The notes: a model not told the origin generated them from the sequence alone. A stretch of 36,648 nt of DNA from an uncultured Clostridia bacterium (GCA_944392085.1 CALXVN010000004.1:1-36648); one strand, 5' to 3'. Positions 9,549-18,734 are shown, numbered from the stretch's first letter. Numbers and translations: made by a program.

Positions 9549-9707
9549 AAGAACAAAGGGCGACCAAGGTCGCTTTGTTCTTGCCGATTTGAGTTTCCGA
9601 CTAAAAGGAGGAAAACTCAAAGGCAAAAGCGATTATAGCCTTGTTATCTAATAGGAATTCCGGAGAAAAGACTATTAGATAACAAAGAGCAACATAAGTT
9701 GCCCTTT
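9549..9707. ncRNA. Candidate structured non-coding RNA
   Basis: This 159-base intergenic stretch is richer in G and C than its surroundings and folds almost completely. H1: AAGAACAAAG / CTTTGTTCTT (9549-9558, 9573-9582) with inner CGACC/GGTCG. H2: TTGCC/GGCAA enclosing TTGAGTTTCC / GGAAAACTCAA (9589-9598, 9610-9620). H3: a perfect 14-bp stem TTGTTATCTAATAG / CTATTAGATAACAA (9641-9654, 9672-9685). H4: GCAAC/GTTGC (9689-9702). AAAGGGC (9555-9561) can also pair with GCCCTTT (9701-9707), closing the whole element or competing with H1. On the plus strand the H2 and H3 loops hold AAAAGGAGG and CCGGAG. No coding potential seen. Strand and family are undecided. Confidence 0.5.
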
Positions 9708-9709
9708 AA

Positions 9710-10243
9710 CTAATAATTTTCACTATTTACTTCAAAATAACTTTGAGGATGTTTGCAAACAGGACAAATTGATGGAGCTTCTAGTCCAACATGGATATGT
9801 CCACAGTTTCTACATTTCCAAACAACAATACTTCCTTTTTTGAAAATTTCACCATTTTCAACGTTTTCTAATAATTTTCTATATCTTTCTTCATGGTGTT
9901 TTTCAACTTCTGCTATTCCTCTGAAAGTAGCGGCAATTTCCATAAATCCTTCTTCTTCAGCTTCTTTAGCAAAAGTTGGATACATATCTGACCATTCATA
10001 ATTTTCTCCAGCAGCTGCATCTGCTAAGTTTGATTTTGTATCTCCAATTCCTTGTAGATATTTAAAATGTAATTTAGCATGTTCTTTTTCATTTTCAGCT
10101 GTTTCTAAAAATATTGCAGCTATTTGCTCATATCCTTCTTTTTTTGCAACACTTGCAAAATATGTATATTTATTTCTTGCTTCTGATTCTCCAGAAAAAG
10201 CAGCTCTTAAGTTAGCTTCTGTCTTTGAACCTTTTAATTCCAT
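9710..10243 (-). CDS. rbr: Rubrerythrin
   Basis: Cytosolic non-haem di-iron protein that reduces hydrogen peroxide in anaerobes. The 177-aa product has an N-terminal four-helix ferritin-like domain with two carboxylate/His motifs ([10 protein letters not shown] and [10 protein letters not shown]) and a C-terminal rubredoxin-like domain with CRNC and CPVC iron-binding pairs. The frame extends to 10330, but the ATG at 10243 ([12 protein letters not shown]) follows AGGAGG at optimal spacing and matches known rubrerythrin starts. A PerR-like palindrome overlaps its promoter, consistent with peroxide control. Divergent from feoB. Confidence 0.97.
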   Translation of the reverse strand: MELKGSKTEANLRAAFSGESEARNKYTYFASVAKKEGYEQIAAIFLETAENEKEHAKLHFKYLQGIGDTKSNLADAAAGENYEWSDMYPTFAKEAEEEGFMEIAATFRGIAEVEKHHEERYRKLLENVENGEIFKKGSIVVWKCRNCGHIHVGLEAPSICPVCKHPQSYFEVNSENY

Positions 10244-10275
10244 AATATTACCTCCTAAATTTATTTTTTCATTCA

Positions 10276-10306
10276 TTATAATATTATAAAATTTGACAAA
10301 AGTCAA
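10276..10306 (-). promoter_or_regulatory. Rubrerythrin promoter with overlapping PerR-like operator
   Basis: On the minus strand, TTGACT (10301-10306), a 17-base spacer and TATTAT (10278-10283). A perfect 14-bp palindrome TTATAATATTATAA (10276-10289) covers the -10 element. It equals the PerR consensus TTATAATNATTATAA without the central base. Confidence 0.55.
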
Positions 10307-10367
10307 GTAACCAATTTTTAAAAATAGCATAAAATGTAGTGAAGTATATACAGAAAAGGGGTTGAAA

Positions 10368-12524
10368 ATGGGACTTACAAATACATCAACAGGAAAAAAA
10401 GTTCTAAATGATGATATTGAAGCTATGGCAAAAAAATGTAAATATAAAATAGCTATTTCTGGAAACCCAAATGTAGGAAAATCAACTATTTTTAATGGAC
10501 TTACGGGAATGCATCAACATACAGGAAATTGGCCACGGAAAAACTGTAGCAAATGCAGCAGGAATTTGTAGATTTAATGGAAATAACTTTCTATTAGTAG
10601 ATATTCCAGGTACATATTCTATTATGTCCAATTCAGAGGAAGAAGAAATAGCAAGAAATTATATTTGCTTTGGAAAACCAGATGCGACAGTGGTAATATT
10701 AGATGCGACATCTTTAGAACGAAATTTAAATTTAGCATATCAAATAATGGAAATAACAGATAAAGTGGTGGTATGTGTAAATTTATTAGATGAAGCAGAA
10801 AAAAAAGGAATACATATAGATTTTGAAGAATTAGAAAAATGTTTAGGAGTACCAGTGGTAGGAACTACTGCAAGAAAAAAGAAAACTTTAGATAAACTTA
10901 TGGAAAAAGTAGAAAAAGTTTGTAATCGGAGAAATTAAAACAAAACCAAGAATAATAAAGTATGAACCATTTATTGAAGAAAGTGTGGATATATTAGAAG
11001 AAAAAGTAAGTAAACTGCTAAAGGAAAATGAAAGAAATAAATCTAGGTGGATATCATTAAAAATAATAGATGGAAATGAAAAAATATTAAAATCCATAGA
11101 AGAAAATTTTAATATTAATTTAAATGACAAAGAGTTACTAGAAAAGAAATTAAAAATTAAGGATATATTAGAAGCAAAAGGAATAAAAAAAGAAGAAGTA
11201 AAAGATAAAATGATTTCAAGTATAATATTTATGTCTGAAAATGTGGTAAAAGATGTAGTTAGTTTAAAGAAGAAAGACTATAACGCAAAAGACAGAAAAA
11301 TAGATAAAATATTAACCTCCAAAACATTTGGAATACCTATAATGATATTATTTTTAGGTTTAATATTTTACATTACAATAGTAGGAGCAAACTATCCGTC
11401 AGAGTGGTTATCTCAATTATTTGGATGGTTACAAGAAAAAATTATATATGTATTTGAAATTTTTAAAGCACCAGTTTGGTTAAAAAGTGTCATGATAGAT
11501 GGAGTGTATAAAACATTAACATGGATAATTGCAGTAATGTTACCACCAATGGCTATATTTTTTCCATTATTTACTTTATTAGAAGATGTGGGATTTTTGC
11601 CACGTATAGCATTTAATTTGGATAAATATTTTAGAAAAGCAGGAAGCTCGCGGAAAGCAAGCACTAACTATGTGTATGGGATTTGGCTGTAATAGTGCAG
11701 GAGTAACAGGATGTAGAATAATAGATTCACCAAGAGAAAAACTAATATCAATTTTTACAAATTCCTTTGTGCCATGCAATGGAAGATTTCCTTTTTTAAT
11801 AACAATAGCAAGTATTTTTGTAGGAGGACTATTTGCAAGTAAAAATTCTTCACTAATTGCTACAATAGTAGTTTTATTGGTAGTGTTACTTGGAATATTT
11901 ATGACAATACTTATTTCAAAATTCCTTTCAAAAACAATATTAAAAGGAATTCCTACATCATTTATACTGGAATTACCACCATATAGAAAACCACAAATAG
12001 GAAAAGTATTAGTTAGGTCAATCTTTGACAGGACATTATTTGTGTTAGGAAGGGCTATAGTAGTTGCAATTCCAGCAGGCCTTGTAATATGGCTATTTGC
12101 AAATATTAATATAGGAGAGGTAAGTATATTAACATATATAGCTAACTTTTTTGATCCATTTGCAAGATTGATGGGATTAGATGGATATATTTTAACTGCA
12201 TTTATATTAGGAATTCCAGCAAATGAAATTGTACTTCCAATAATCTTGATGAGTTATATGGGAAGCGGAAGTTTAGTTGATTTAGAAAATACATTTAGCA
12301 TAGGACAAATTTTAATTCAAAATGGTTGGACATTACTTACTGCAATTAATGTAATGATATTTACTTTATTGCATTTTCCATGTACAACAACGCTTCTTAC
12401 AATAAAGAAGGAAGCAGGAAGCTGGAAATGGGTAGGACTCGCATTTTTACTTCCAACAGTATGTGGAATAGTGCTTTGCATGGTGACAACAGGGGTATGG
12501 AATTTAATTACTATGAACGTATAA
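10368..12524 (+). CDS. feoB: Ferrous iron transporter FeoB, needs three +1 frameshifts
   Basis: Fe(II) uptake protein with an N-terminal G-protein domain and a C-terminal membrane domain. Four overlapping reading frames together give one 717-aa FeoB when a C is skipped at 10536, 10927 and 11651, each just before a Gly GGA. Seen: G1 GNPNVGKST (residues 32-40), NWPGKT with Gly57 restored, G3 DIPGTYS, a G4-like VNLLDEA, and in the membrane part [15 protein letters not shown] right after the third site, plus LPPYRKP. Start: ATG at 10368 follows GGGG at 10358-10361; a TTG at 10362 is too close to it. Without frameshifting, translation stops at 10571, inside the G domain. Flanked by divergent rubrerythrin and a convergent terminator; feoA lies 1.2 kb away on the other strand. 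Not a decayed pseudogene: coding quality is intact throughout. Confidence 0.93.
10536..10539 (+). other. feoB: +1 recoding site 1 in feoB (CCA CGG A)
   Basis: In-frame CGG at 10536-10538. Skipping C10536 reads GGA and gives NWP-G-KTV, the conserved FeoB sequence. Reading on in frame meets a stop at 10571, 11 codons later. Confidence 0.85.
10927..10930 (+). other. feoB: +1 recoding site 2 in feoB (AAT CGG A)
   Basis: In-frame CGG at 10927-10929. Skipping C10927 gives [12 protein letters not shown] and continues the linker between the G domain and the membrane domain. The zero frame stops at 10938. Confidence 0.85.
11651..11654 (+). other. feoB: +1 recoding site 3 in feoB (TCG CGG A)
   Basis: In-frame CGG at 11651-11653. 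Skipping C11651 gives [17 protein letters not shown], the conserved FeoB membrane motif. The zero frame stops at 11692. Confidence 0.85.
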
Positions 12525-12537
12525 TAGATAACAAAAA

Positions 12538-12569
12538 ACAAACTAATGTGAAAAAGCACATTAGTTTGT
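12538..12569. terminator. Terminator between feoB and sua5 (convergent)
   Basis: Perfect 13-bp stem ACAAACTAATGTG / CACATTAGTTTGT with a 6-base loop. It is followed by TTTTTT on the minus strand (strong for sua5) and is weaker for feoB. Confidence 0.75.
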
Positions 12570-12581
12570 ATGCAAAAAATA

Positions 12582-13619
12582 CTATACTTCAACATAATTA
12601 TATTCACAAGCTCTAATTAGCCTGTTCATAATAGCAAGTCCTAATCCTTCTTGAGCTACGCCTTCAATAATAACTATATCAGGATTAAAACTATCTACTT
12701 TTCTTAAAACTGCAAAAATATTTTTGGCTATTTCATTTAAATTAAATCTAGAACCAATATCAATTACTAAGGTATCACCATAAAAAGCTTTATTTTCTGT
12801 TGAAGATAAAATAAGAGGAGAGGTATATTGTACTGCAATTTCATTTATTTTATTTACTAATAAATTATTATCTTTGCTATAAACTAATACACATTTACTA
12901 TTTGGAGCATAGTGTCTATACTTCATACCAGGAGATAAAACTTTTTCATTTTCTTCTAATTTAGAAAATATGTGCTTATCTATTTTTACAATGCCTGCTA
13001 CATTTTTTATTTGTTCTGGTGTGATTTTACCAGGTCTTAAAATAGTAGGAATACCATCAATAACACGTACAACAGTTGATTCTAAGCCAACTTCACAATT
13101 TCCACCATCAACAATACAATCTACTTTAGATGAAAGCTCATCAAAAATATCTTGAATATTTGTTCCACTAGGCTTCCCAGATATATTAGCACTTGGAGCT
13201 GCAATAGGAACACCAGCATAAGATATAAGTTCTTGTGCAATTTTATTGCTAGGCATACGAATACCAATTGTTTCAAGATTAGCAGTTACGGCGTTAGGTA
13301 CAACTTTTTTTCTATTTAATATTATAGTAAATGGACCAGGCCAAAAAGCATTCATTAATTTATATTCCAAATCAGAAATATTAGTTGCTATTTTACTAAG
13401 CATGTCCATATTTGAAATATGCAAAATTAAAGGGTTGTCAGAATTTCTTCCTTTAGCAACATATATTTTTTTTACAGCATTTTCATTAAGTCCATTTGCA
13501 CCTAAGCCATATACAGTTTCAGTAGGAAACAAAACTAGTCCACCAGACTTAATAATGTTTCCTGCATATTCTAGTTCTGAAAAATCGTTTTTATTTCTTA
13601 AATCAATATATTTATTCAA
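12582..13619 (-). CDS. ywlC: Threonylcarbamoyl-AMP synthase (Sua5/YwlC type)
   Basis: Makes threonylcarbamoyl-AMP from threonine, bicarbonate and ATP for the t6A37 modification of ANN-decoding tRNAs. The 345-aa protein has the N-terminal YrdC domain (PTETVYGLGANG near residue 33, KGRNSDNPLILHI, SANISGKPSGT) followed by the C-terminal Sua5 domain, joined after about residue 200. The start is TTG at 13619 (MNKYIDLRNK), with AAGGA about 8 bases upstream and no suitable ATG. It lies between feoB and feoA, which is not a functional grouping I recognise. Confidence 0.95.
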   Translation of the reverse strand: MNKYIDLRNKNDFSELEYAGNIIKSGGLVLFPTETVYGLGANGLNENAVKKIYVAKGRNSDNPLILHISNMDMLSKIATNISDLEYKLMNAFWPGPFTIILNRKKVVPNAVTANLETIGIRMPSNKIAQELISYAGVPIAAPSANISGKPSGTNIQDIFDELSSKVDCIVDGGNCEVGLESTVVRVIDGIPTILRPGKITPEQIKNVAGIVKIDKHIFSKLEENEKVLSPGMKYRHYAPNSKCVLVYSKDNNLLVNKINEIAVQYTSPLILSSTENKAFYGDTLVIDIGSRFNLNEIAKNIFAVLRKVDSFNPDIVIIEGVAQEGLGLAIMNRLIRACEYNYVEV

Positions 13620-13698
13620 AATAAATCCTTCTTAAAATATAAATTTAGATTTTTAAGGAAATATCTATAACCATAAATATAGTATACTCCAAATATAC

Positions 13699-13932
13699 CT
13701 ATTTTGCAAATACCATAATTTTTTCAGCATCTTGTTTTCTAATAGCCAAAATAATATTTCTTACTTCATAACCAATAGGATCACCAGATATACTTTTTAG
13801 TATAGGAGTAATAGGGGTATTAGGGATTAATCCTAAATCTAATAAACGCCTTTTTATATTACTTTTACAATTTATTTCTTTTATAATTCCTGTAGAATGT
13901 AGTTCTAACTTTGTTAATGGTAAAGTTTCCAT
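13699..13932 (-). CDS. feoA: FeoA-domain protein (ferrous iron transport accessory)
   Basis: A 77-aa SH3-like protein expected to assist FeoB in the cytoplasm. The LLDLGLIPNTPITPI stretch and the GDPIGYEVRNIILAIRK core are typical of FeoA; the frame ends in EKIMVFAK. The ATG at 13932 has GAGGTGA upstream. It is not adjacent to feoB; sua5 and a convergent terminator separate them, so the Feo system is split into two transcription units. Its -35 element is the left arm of a dispersed palindrome. Confidence 0.93.
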   Translation of the reverse strand: METLPLTKLELHSTGIIKEINCKSNIKRRLLDLGLIPNTPITPILKSISGDPIGYEVRNIILAIRKQDAEKIMVFAK

Positions 13933-13948
13933 AAATTCACCTCTATAT

Positions 13949-13978
13949 ATACTATGTAATTTTCAGCTAAAGTGTCAA
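13949..13978 (-). promoter_or_regulatory. feoA promoter using the palindrome arm as -35
   Basis: On the minus strand, TTGACA (13973-13978) is the outer end of the palindrome; an 18-base spacer and TAGTAT (13949-13954) follow. Confidence 0.6.
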
Positions 13979-14015
13979 CCTGTTTTTTTACTCCGTCTCT
14001 AAAAACAGGTTGACA
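13973..14015. repeat. Dispersed palindromic repeat, copy 2 (between feoA and dut)
   Basis: Perfect 15-bp arms TGTCAACCTGTTTTT / AAAAACAGGTTGACA around TTACTCCGTCTCT. The same family as copies 1, 3 and 4. Each arm ends in TTGACA reading outward, so the element carries two divergent consensus -35 boxes. Confidence 0.8.
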
Positions 14016-14037
14016 AAAAATAAAAATATTATATAAT
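14010..14037 (+). promoter_or_regulatory. dut promoter using the palindrome arm as -35
   Basis: TTGACA (14010-14015, the right end of the palindrome), a 16-base spacer and TATAAT (14032-14037): full consensus for both boxes. Confidence 0.75.
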
Positions 14038-14068
14038 AGCCAAAGATAAAAAAGAAAGGATGATACAG

Positions 14069-14527
14069 ATGGAAAAATTAAGAGGATTTGAAATTGCAAA
14101 AGGATGGGAAGATAAAGATATACACTTACCAGTAAGAAAAACAAAATATTCAGCAGGATATGATGTAGAAGCTGCTGAAGATGTTGTAATTCCAGCATAT
14201 AAACCAGGAATAAAACCAACATTAATACCAACAGGATTAAAAGCATATTGCCAAAATGATGAATGGTATATGTTAGTTAATAGAAGTAGTGGTCCTAAAA
14301 GAGGATTTGTAATGGCAAATAGTATAGGTGTAATAGACGCAGACTATTATGGAAATGAATCAAATGATGGACATTTCTATTTTCAATATTTTAATTTTCA
14401 AGATCATGATATAGAAGTAAAAAAAGGAGATATAATAGGACAAGTTATATTCCAAAAATATTTAATAACAGATAATGATGATGCACAAGGAGAAAGAACA
14501 GGTGGGTTTGGTTCAACTAATAAATAA
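14069..14527 (+). CDS. dut: dUTP diphosphatase (trimeric dUTPase)
   Basis: Hydrolyses dUTP to dUMP and pyrophosphate, limiting uracil in DNA and feeding dTMP synthesis. Seen in order: motif 1 AGYDVEAAED, motif 2 NRSSGPKRG, motif 3 GVIDADYYGN, motif 4 GDIIGQVIF, and the C-terminal Gly-rich motif 5 RTGGFGST. The 152-aa length fits the family. AGAAAGG at 14053-14059 touches a first ATG (14060) but is well spaced from the second ATG at 14069 (MEKLRGF), which I prefer. The promoter derives partly from the adjacent palindrome. Confidence 0.95.
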   Translation: MEKLRGFEIAKGWEDKDIHLPVRKTKYSAGYDVEAAEDVVIPAYKPGIKPTLIPTGLKAYCQNDEWYMLVNRSSGPKRGFVMANSIGVIDADYYGNESNDGHFYFQYFNFQDHDIEVKKGDIIGQVIFQKYLITDNDDAQGERTGGFGSTNK

Positions 14528-14698
14528 TCTATGAAAAATAATATATTGCTAAAACCTTTGATGCACAAGAATTATCTAAAATAGTATACATAATTATAAA
14601 AATAACTATATAAAATTGTAAAAAAAAATTATTTTTTTGTATCCATTATGTTGCAAGGATTCTAGCAAAAATGAACATAAAAAGTAGAGGTAAGAGCT

Positions 14699-14727
14699 TT
14701 GACTTTTACCTTTTTTTGGTGTATAAT
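14699..14727 (+). promoter_or_regulatory. carD promoter
   Basis: TTGACT (14699-14704), a 17-base spacer and TATAAT (14722-14727). It lies inside the upstream extension of the carD frame, which argues for the downstream start. Confidence 0.75.
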
Positions 14728-14808
14728 AGAGATGTAGTTGAAAAAGAGAAACAAACCCTTTCTTTAACTTCATATATTCGAAATAATACATTAGAAAGGA
14801 GGACCTAT

Positions 14809-15387
14809 ATGTTTAATGTAGGTGACAAAATAGTTTATCCAATGCATGGTGCAGGAACAATCGATGCAATAGAGGAAAAAGATATACTAGGAGAAAAACA
14901 GAATTATTATATAATAAGGATGCCAGGTGAAGTAAAAGTAATGGTGCCAACAGATAAAGCAGAAGAAGTTGGTGTTAGAAATATAATAAACAAAGATGAA
15001 GCAGTAAAAGTTATGTCTGTTTTAGGAGAAAATGAAACAGAAATGTCTCAAAATTGGAACAAGAGATATAGAGATAATATGGATAAAATGAAAAGTGGAG
15101 ATATATATGAAGTCGCAGATGTAGTTAGAAATTTAAGCTTCAAACAAAAAGAAAAAGGACTATCTACAGGAGAAAAGAAAATGCTTAATAATGCTAAACA
15201 AATACTAGTAAGTGAATTAGTTTTAGCAGAGCATGCTTCTCAAGATGAAGTTGAAAAATTAGTAGAAAATAAAATAAATATATCATTTGATGAATACAAA
15301 CTACCTCAAGAAAATATTGAAATTAATCAAAATATAGCAAGTAAATTTATTCCATTTGATGGAACGGGAACAAGTGAAAATTTATAA
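14809..15387 (+). CDS. carD: CarD/CdnL-family RNA polymerase-binding regulator
   Basis: Binds the RNA polymerase beta subunit and stabilises open promoter complexes, often at rRNA and stress promoters. The 192-aa protein begins with the CarD Tudor-like domain (FNVGDKIVYPMHGAGTI, then YYIIRMPGEVKVMVP) and has a helical C-terminal DNA-contact region (LSTGEKKMLNNAKQILVSELVLA). The frame is open from 14671, but AAAGGAGG at 14795-14802 sets the ATG at 14809, and the promoter falls between. A terminator follows, so it is probably monocistronic. Confidence 0.93.
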   Translation: MFNVGDKIVYPMHGAGTIDAIEEKDILGEKQNYYIIRMPGEVKVMVPTDKAEEVGVRNIINKDEAVKVMSVLGENETEMSQNWNKRYRDNMDKMKSGDIYEVADVVRNLSFKQKEKGLSTGEKKMLNNAKQILVSELVLAEHASQDEVEKLVENKINISFDEYKLPQENIEINQNIASKFIPFDGTGTSENL

Positions 15388-15410
15388 AATTAAGAATACA
15401 TAAGGAAAAG

Positions 15411-15438
15411 TCGCGTCTAAAGAAAGATGCGATTTTTT
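15411..15438 (+). terminator. Terminator after carD
   Basis: Stem TCGCGTCT / AGATGCGA (one G-U pair), 6-base loop, then six T. Confidence 0.85.
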
Positions 15439-15633
15439 ATCTATTAAGAAAAGTAATATTATGTAAGAATCCAAGAGTGGTATATAGTTTAACATATAGT
15501 ATAAAATCAATACTTGAATATACAAAAGAGAAAATAAAGAGAGATGTTCTAGGTAAAAAATGTAAGTGCATAAGAAGGAATTAAATATTTTATGTCGAAT
15601 AAAATAAGTATATGAAAGAAAGGTTAGAAAAAA

Positions 15634-17421
15634 TTGGTAAAATATAGTGAGGAATTAATAGAAGAGATTAGAAATAATAACGATATAGTTGATGTAATAT
15701 CCCAATATGTAATACTAAAAAGAAGTGGAAGAAACTTTTTTGGACTATGTCCATTTCATAAAGAAAAATCGCCTTCTTTTTCTGTGTCTCCAGATAAACA
15801 AATCTTTCACTGCTTTGGCTGTGGAGTTGGCGGAAATGTTATACATTTTGTTAGTAAAATAGAAAATCTTAATTTTAGAGAAACTTTAGAATTATTAGCA
15901 GATAGAGCTAACATTCAGCTTCCGACACTAGATAGTAGCTTTGCAGATAATAAAAGAGCTATGTTAAAGTCAAAAGTATATGAAATAAATGAGATGACAG
16001 CTAAATTTTATCATGAAAATTTGTACAAACCTACATCAAAAGAGGCCCAAGAATATATAAAAAAGAGAAAGTTAGATAATAGAACTTTAAAGTCGTTTTT
16101 AATAGGGTATTCTGGCATTTTTGATGAGTTATATCAGCTTTTGAAACAAAAAGGCTTCACAGAAGAAGAAATATTGGCTTCTAGCTTAGTAAATAAAACG
16201 GATAATGGAAAATATATTGATAGATTTAGAAAAAGACTTATGATACCAATTCAAGATGCAACAGGAAAATTTATTGCATTTGGAGGTAGAGTTTTAGATG
16301 ATAGCAAGCCTAAATACATAAATTCACCAGAAAATATAGTATATAGCAAAGGTAGAAATTTATTTGGACTAAATATTGCAAAAAAAGGAGATACTAAAAG
16401 AATAATAATTGTTGAAGGATATATGGATGTTATTTCTTTATATCAAAGAGGTATTACAAATGTAGTAGCATCACTAGGAACAGCTCTTACAGAACAACAA
16501 GGAAGATTGCTTAGAAAAAATAGTGAGCAAGTAATAATAGGATATGATGCTGATGGTGCTGGACAAGCAGCAACATTAAGGGGACTTGAAATACTTCAAA
16601 ATATGGGGTGTGACATTAGGGTACTTCAAATATATGGTGCAAAAGATCCAGACGAATTTATTATAAAATATGGACCAGAAAGATTTCAAAAATGTGTAGA
16701 TTCAGCAATTTCATTAGTTGAATTTAAAGTAAAAATATTAAAGCAAAATTTAGATATAAACAATGTAAATGATAAGATTAAGTTTTTAAATGAAATTGCA
16801 AAAATATTATCAAAAGTTGATAATAACATGGAAAAAGAAATATATATTGATAAAATTTCAAAAGAATACAAAATTTCCAAAGAAGCTATATATGGAGAAG
16901 TAAATAAATTAATTTATAGCAAACAAAACGACAAGAAAGTTTTAGAACGAGCACCAGTAAAAGCTTATATAAAAAAAGAAGAAACAGAAAAATTAGATGA
17001 ATCTATAATAAAAAGAGAAAAAATGGTTATATATATATTAGTAAATTATCCAGAAGCTACATATAAAAAAATAAAGGATATTATAACTGTAGAAGATATA
17101 AAATCTGAAACAAATAAAATAATTATTTCTAAAATTTATGAGCAATATGAAAAACAAATAAAAGAAAATATATTGGACTATTTTGAAGAAGAAGATATTA
17201 TAAATTATTTATCAGGAATAATGGCAGACGATTTTGGAGTGTCTGATATAGATAAATGTATAGAAGATTTGATAAATATATATAATAAAGAGAAACTAGT
17301 AAATTTACGTAATTCAATTATAAAAAAGTTGGAAAATACTGAAAATATAAATAAGGATGAAGTAAACGAGCTAGAAAGAAAGTTAAATGAAGTAATTTTA
17401 AAATTAGCTAAAATTAAGTGA
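15634..17421 (+). CDS. dnaG: DNA primase
   Basis: Synthesises RNA primers at the replication fork. The 595-aa protein has an N-terminal CHC2 zinc-binding domain (CPFHKEKSPSFS, then HCFGCGVGGN), the RNA-polymerase catalytic core with a TOPRIM fold (IIVEGYMDV and GYDADGAGQ, metal-binding residues), and a helical C-terminal helicase-binding region rich in Lys and Glu. The start is TTG at 15634 with AAAGG about 9 bases upstream; no in-frame ATG is better placed. rpoD follows 55 bases later, the conserved macromolecular-synthesis gene pair. About 190 bases before the gene show no clear promoter or other feature. Confidence 0.96.
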   Translation: MVKYSEELIEEIRNNNDIVDVISQYVILKRSGRNFFGLCPFHKEKSPSFSVSPDKQIFHCFGCGVGGNVIHFVSKIENLNFRETLELLADRANIQLPTLDSSFADNKRAMLKSKVYEINEMTAKFYHENLYKPTSKEAQEYIKKRKLDNRTLKSFLIGYSGIFDELYQLLKQKGFTEEEILASSLVNKTDNGKYIDRFRKRLMIPIQDATGKFIAFGGRVLDDSKPKYINSPENIVYSKGRNLFGLNIAKKGDTKRIIIVEGYMDVISLYQRGITNVVASLGTALTEQQGRLLRKNSEQVIIGYDADGAGQAATLRGLEILQNMGCDIRVLQIYGAKDPDEFIIKYGPERFQKCVDSAISLVEFKVKILKQNLDINNVNDKIKFLNEIAKILSKVDNNMEKEIYIDKISKEYKISKEAIYGEVNKLIYSKQNDKKVLERAPVKAYIKKEETEKLDESIIKREKMVIYILVNYPEATYKKIKDIITVEDIKSETNKIIISKIYEQYEKQIKENILDYFEEEDIINYLSGIMADDFGVSDIDKCIEDLINIYNKEKLVNLRNSIIKKLENTENINKDEVNELERKLNEVILKLAKIK

Positions 17422-17476
17422 TGAAAATAGTAATTCTTTTTCACAATATTGTGTATAGAAAGGAAAGGGAATATTA

Positions 17477-18634
17477 ATGAAAAAGACTGAAAAAAATGAA
17501 GTATTAAATGAAGAAATAGAAAACATTAATCAAGAGCAAGAAATTGGAAAAAATGATAAAGAAGTTACAGAAGAAAAGGTGCAAAAAATAATAGAAAAAG
17601 CAAAGAAAAATGGAAAGATGACTTATGCAGAACTTGCAACAGAATTAGATAATACAAATCCAGAAGAAATAGATAGGGTATTTGATGCTTTTGAAGATTT
17701 GGGCGTTGATTTAAATGATGATTTTGATGAGCCAGATATAGAAGATTTAGAAAATGTAGAAGAAATAAAACTTGAGGATATGAATGTAACTAATTTGGAA
17801 GGAATTAGTGTAGATGATCCAGTTAGAATGTATTTAAGAGAAATAGGAAAAATACCGTTACTTACATACGAAGAAGAAGCAGATTTAGCGCAAAGAATAG
17901 TTAATGGTGATGAAGAAGCAAAACAAAAGCTTGCTGAATCAAACTTAAGATTAGTTGTAAGTATAGCTAAAAAATATGTTGGCAGAGGAATGCTATTTTT
18001 AGATTTAATTCAAGAAGGAAATATGGGATTAATTAAAGCAGTAGAGAAATTCGACTATAACAAGGGATTTAAATTCAGTACTTATGCAACTTGGTGGATT
18101 AGACAAGCTATTACAAGAGCTATTGCAGATCAAGCAAGAACAATAAGAATACCAGTTCATATGGTAGAAACAATAAATAAATTAATTCGTACTTCAAGAC
18201 AATTGTTACAACAAAATGGACGTGAACCAACTCCAGAAGAAATAGCAAAAGAAATGGAAATTAGTGTTGAAAAAGTAATGGAAATACAAAAAATAGCACA
18301 AGATCCAGTATCATTAGAAACTCCTATAGGAGAAGAGGAAGATAGCCATTTAGGAGATTTTATACAAGATGAAGACAGTCCAGCTCCACAAGATTCAGCA
18401 GCACACACATTATTAAGAGAGCAATTAGAAGAAGTAATGGATACTTTAACACCAAGAGAAGCAATGGTATTAAAACTAAGATTTGGATTAGAAGACGGTA
18501 AAGCAAGAACACTAGAAGAAGTTGGAAAGCAATTTGATGTTACAAGAGAAAGAATAAGACAAATTGAAGCAAAGGCATTAAGAAAACTAAGACATCCAAG
18601 CAGAAGCAAGAAATTAAGAGATTATATGGGTTAG
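17477..18634 (+). CDS. rpoD: RNA polymerase primary sigma factor SigA (RpoD)
   Basis: Housekeeping sigma factor. The 385-aa protein starts with an acidic region 1.1 ([24 protein letters not shown]-like stretch), then region 1.2 ([11 protein letters not shown] at about 112-122), region 2 with the -10 binding part ([22 protein letters not shown]), region 3, and region 4.2 with the -35 recognition helix ([19 protein letters not shown]). The ATG has AAAGGGA upstream. It follows dnaG. The many TTGACA-17-TATAAT-like sites in this window fit such a factor. Confidence 0.97.
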   Translation: MKKTEKNEVLNEEIENINQEQEIGKNDKEVTEEKVQKIIEKAKKNGKMTYAELATELDNTNPEEIDRVFDAFEDLGVDLNDDFDEPDIEDLENVEEIKLEDMNVTNLEGISVDDPVRMYLREIGKIPLLTYEEEADLAQRIVNGDEEAKQKLAESNLRLVVSIAKKYVGRGMLFLDLIQEGNMGLIKAVEKFDYNKGFKFSTYATWWIRQAITRAIADQARTIRIPVHMVETINKLIRTSRQLLQQNGREPTPEEIAKEMEISVEKVMEIQKIAQDPVSLETPIGEEEDSHLGDFIQDEDSPAPQDSAAHTLLREQLEEVMDTLTPREAMVLKLRFGLEDGKARTLEEVGKQFDVTRERIRQIEAKALRKLRHPSRSKKLRDYMG

Positions 18635-18734
18635 GACTTGATTTTTTTGTAAAATTATGTTAATATAAATATGTGGTTTTGAGAAAATAATAGAACTTTA
18701 TATAAAATAATTACAAAAAACGAGGTGATATAAA

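Noticed and set aside
9549..9707. tRNA, tmRNA, RNase P RNA, SRP RNA or a T-box leader
   Set aside because: No cloverleaf, tag ORF, conserved P4 or SRP tetraloop motif, or specifier/T-box sequence could be seen, and no plus-strand gene follows as a target.
10368..12524. feoB, mtaB, hydA and recO as pseudogenes
   Set aside because: All downstream segments keep conserved motifs, correct length and codon bias, and each gene is restored in full by the same single-base rule.
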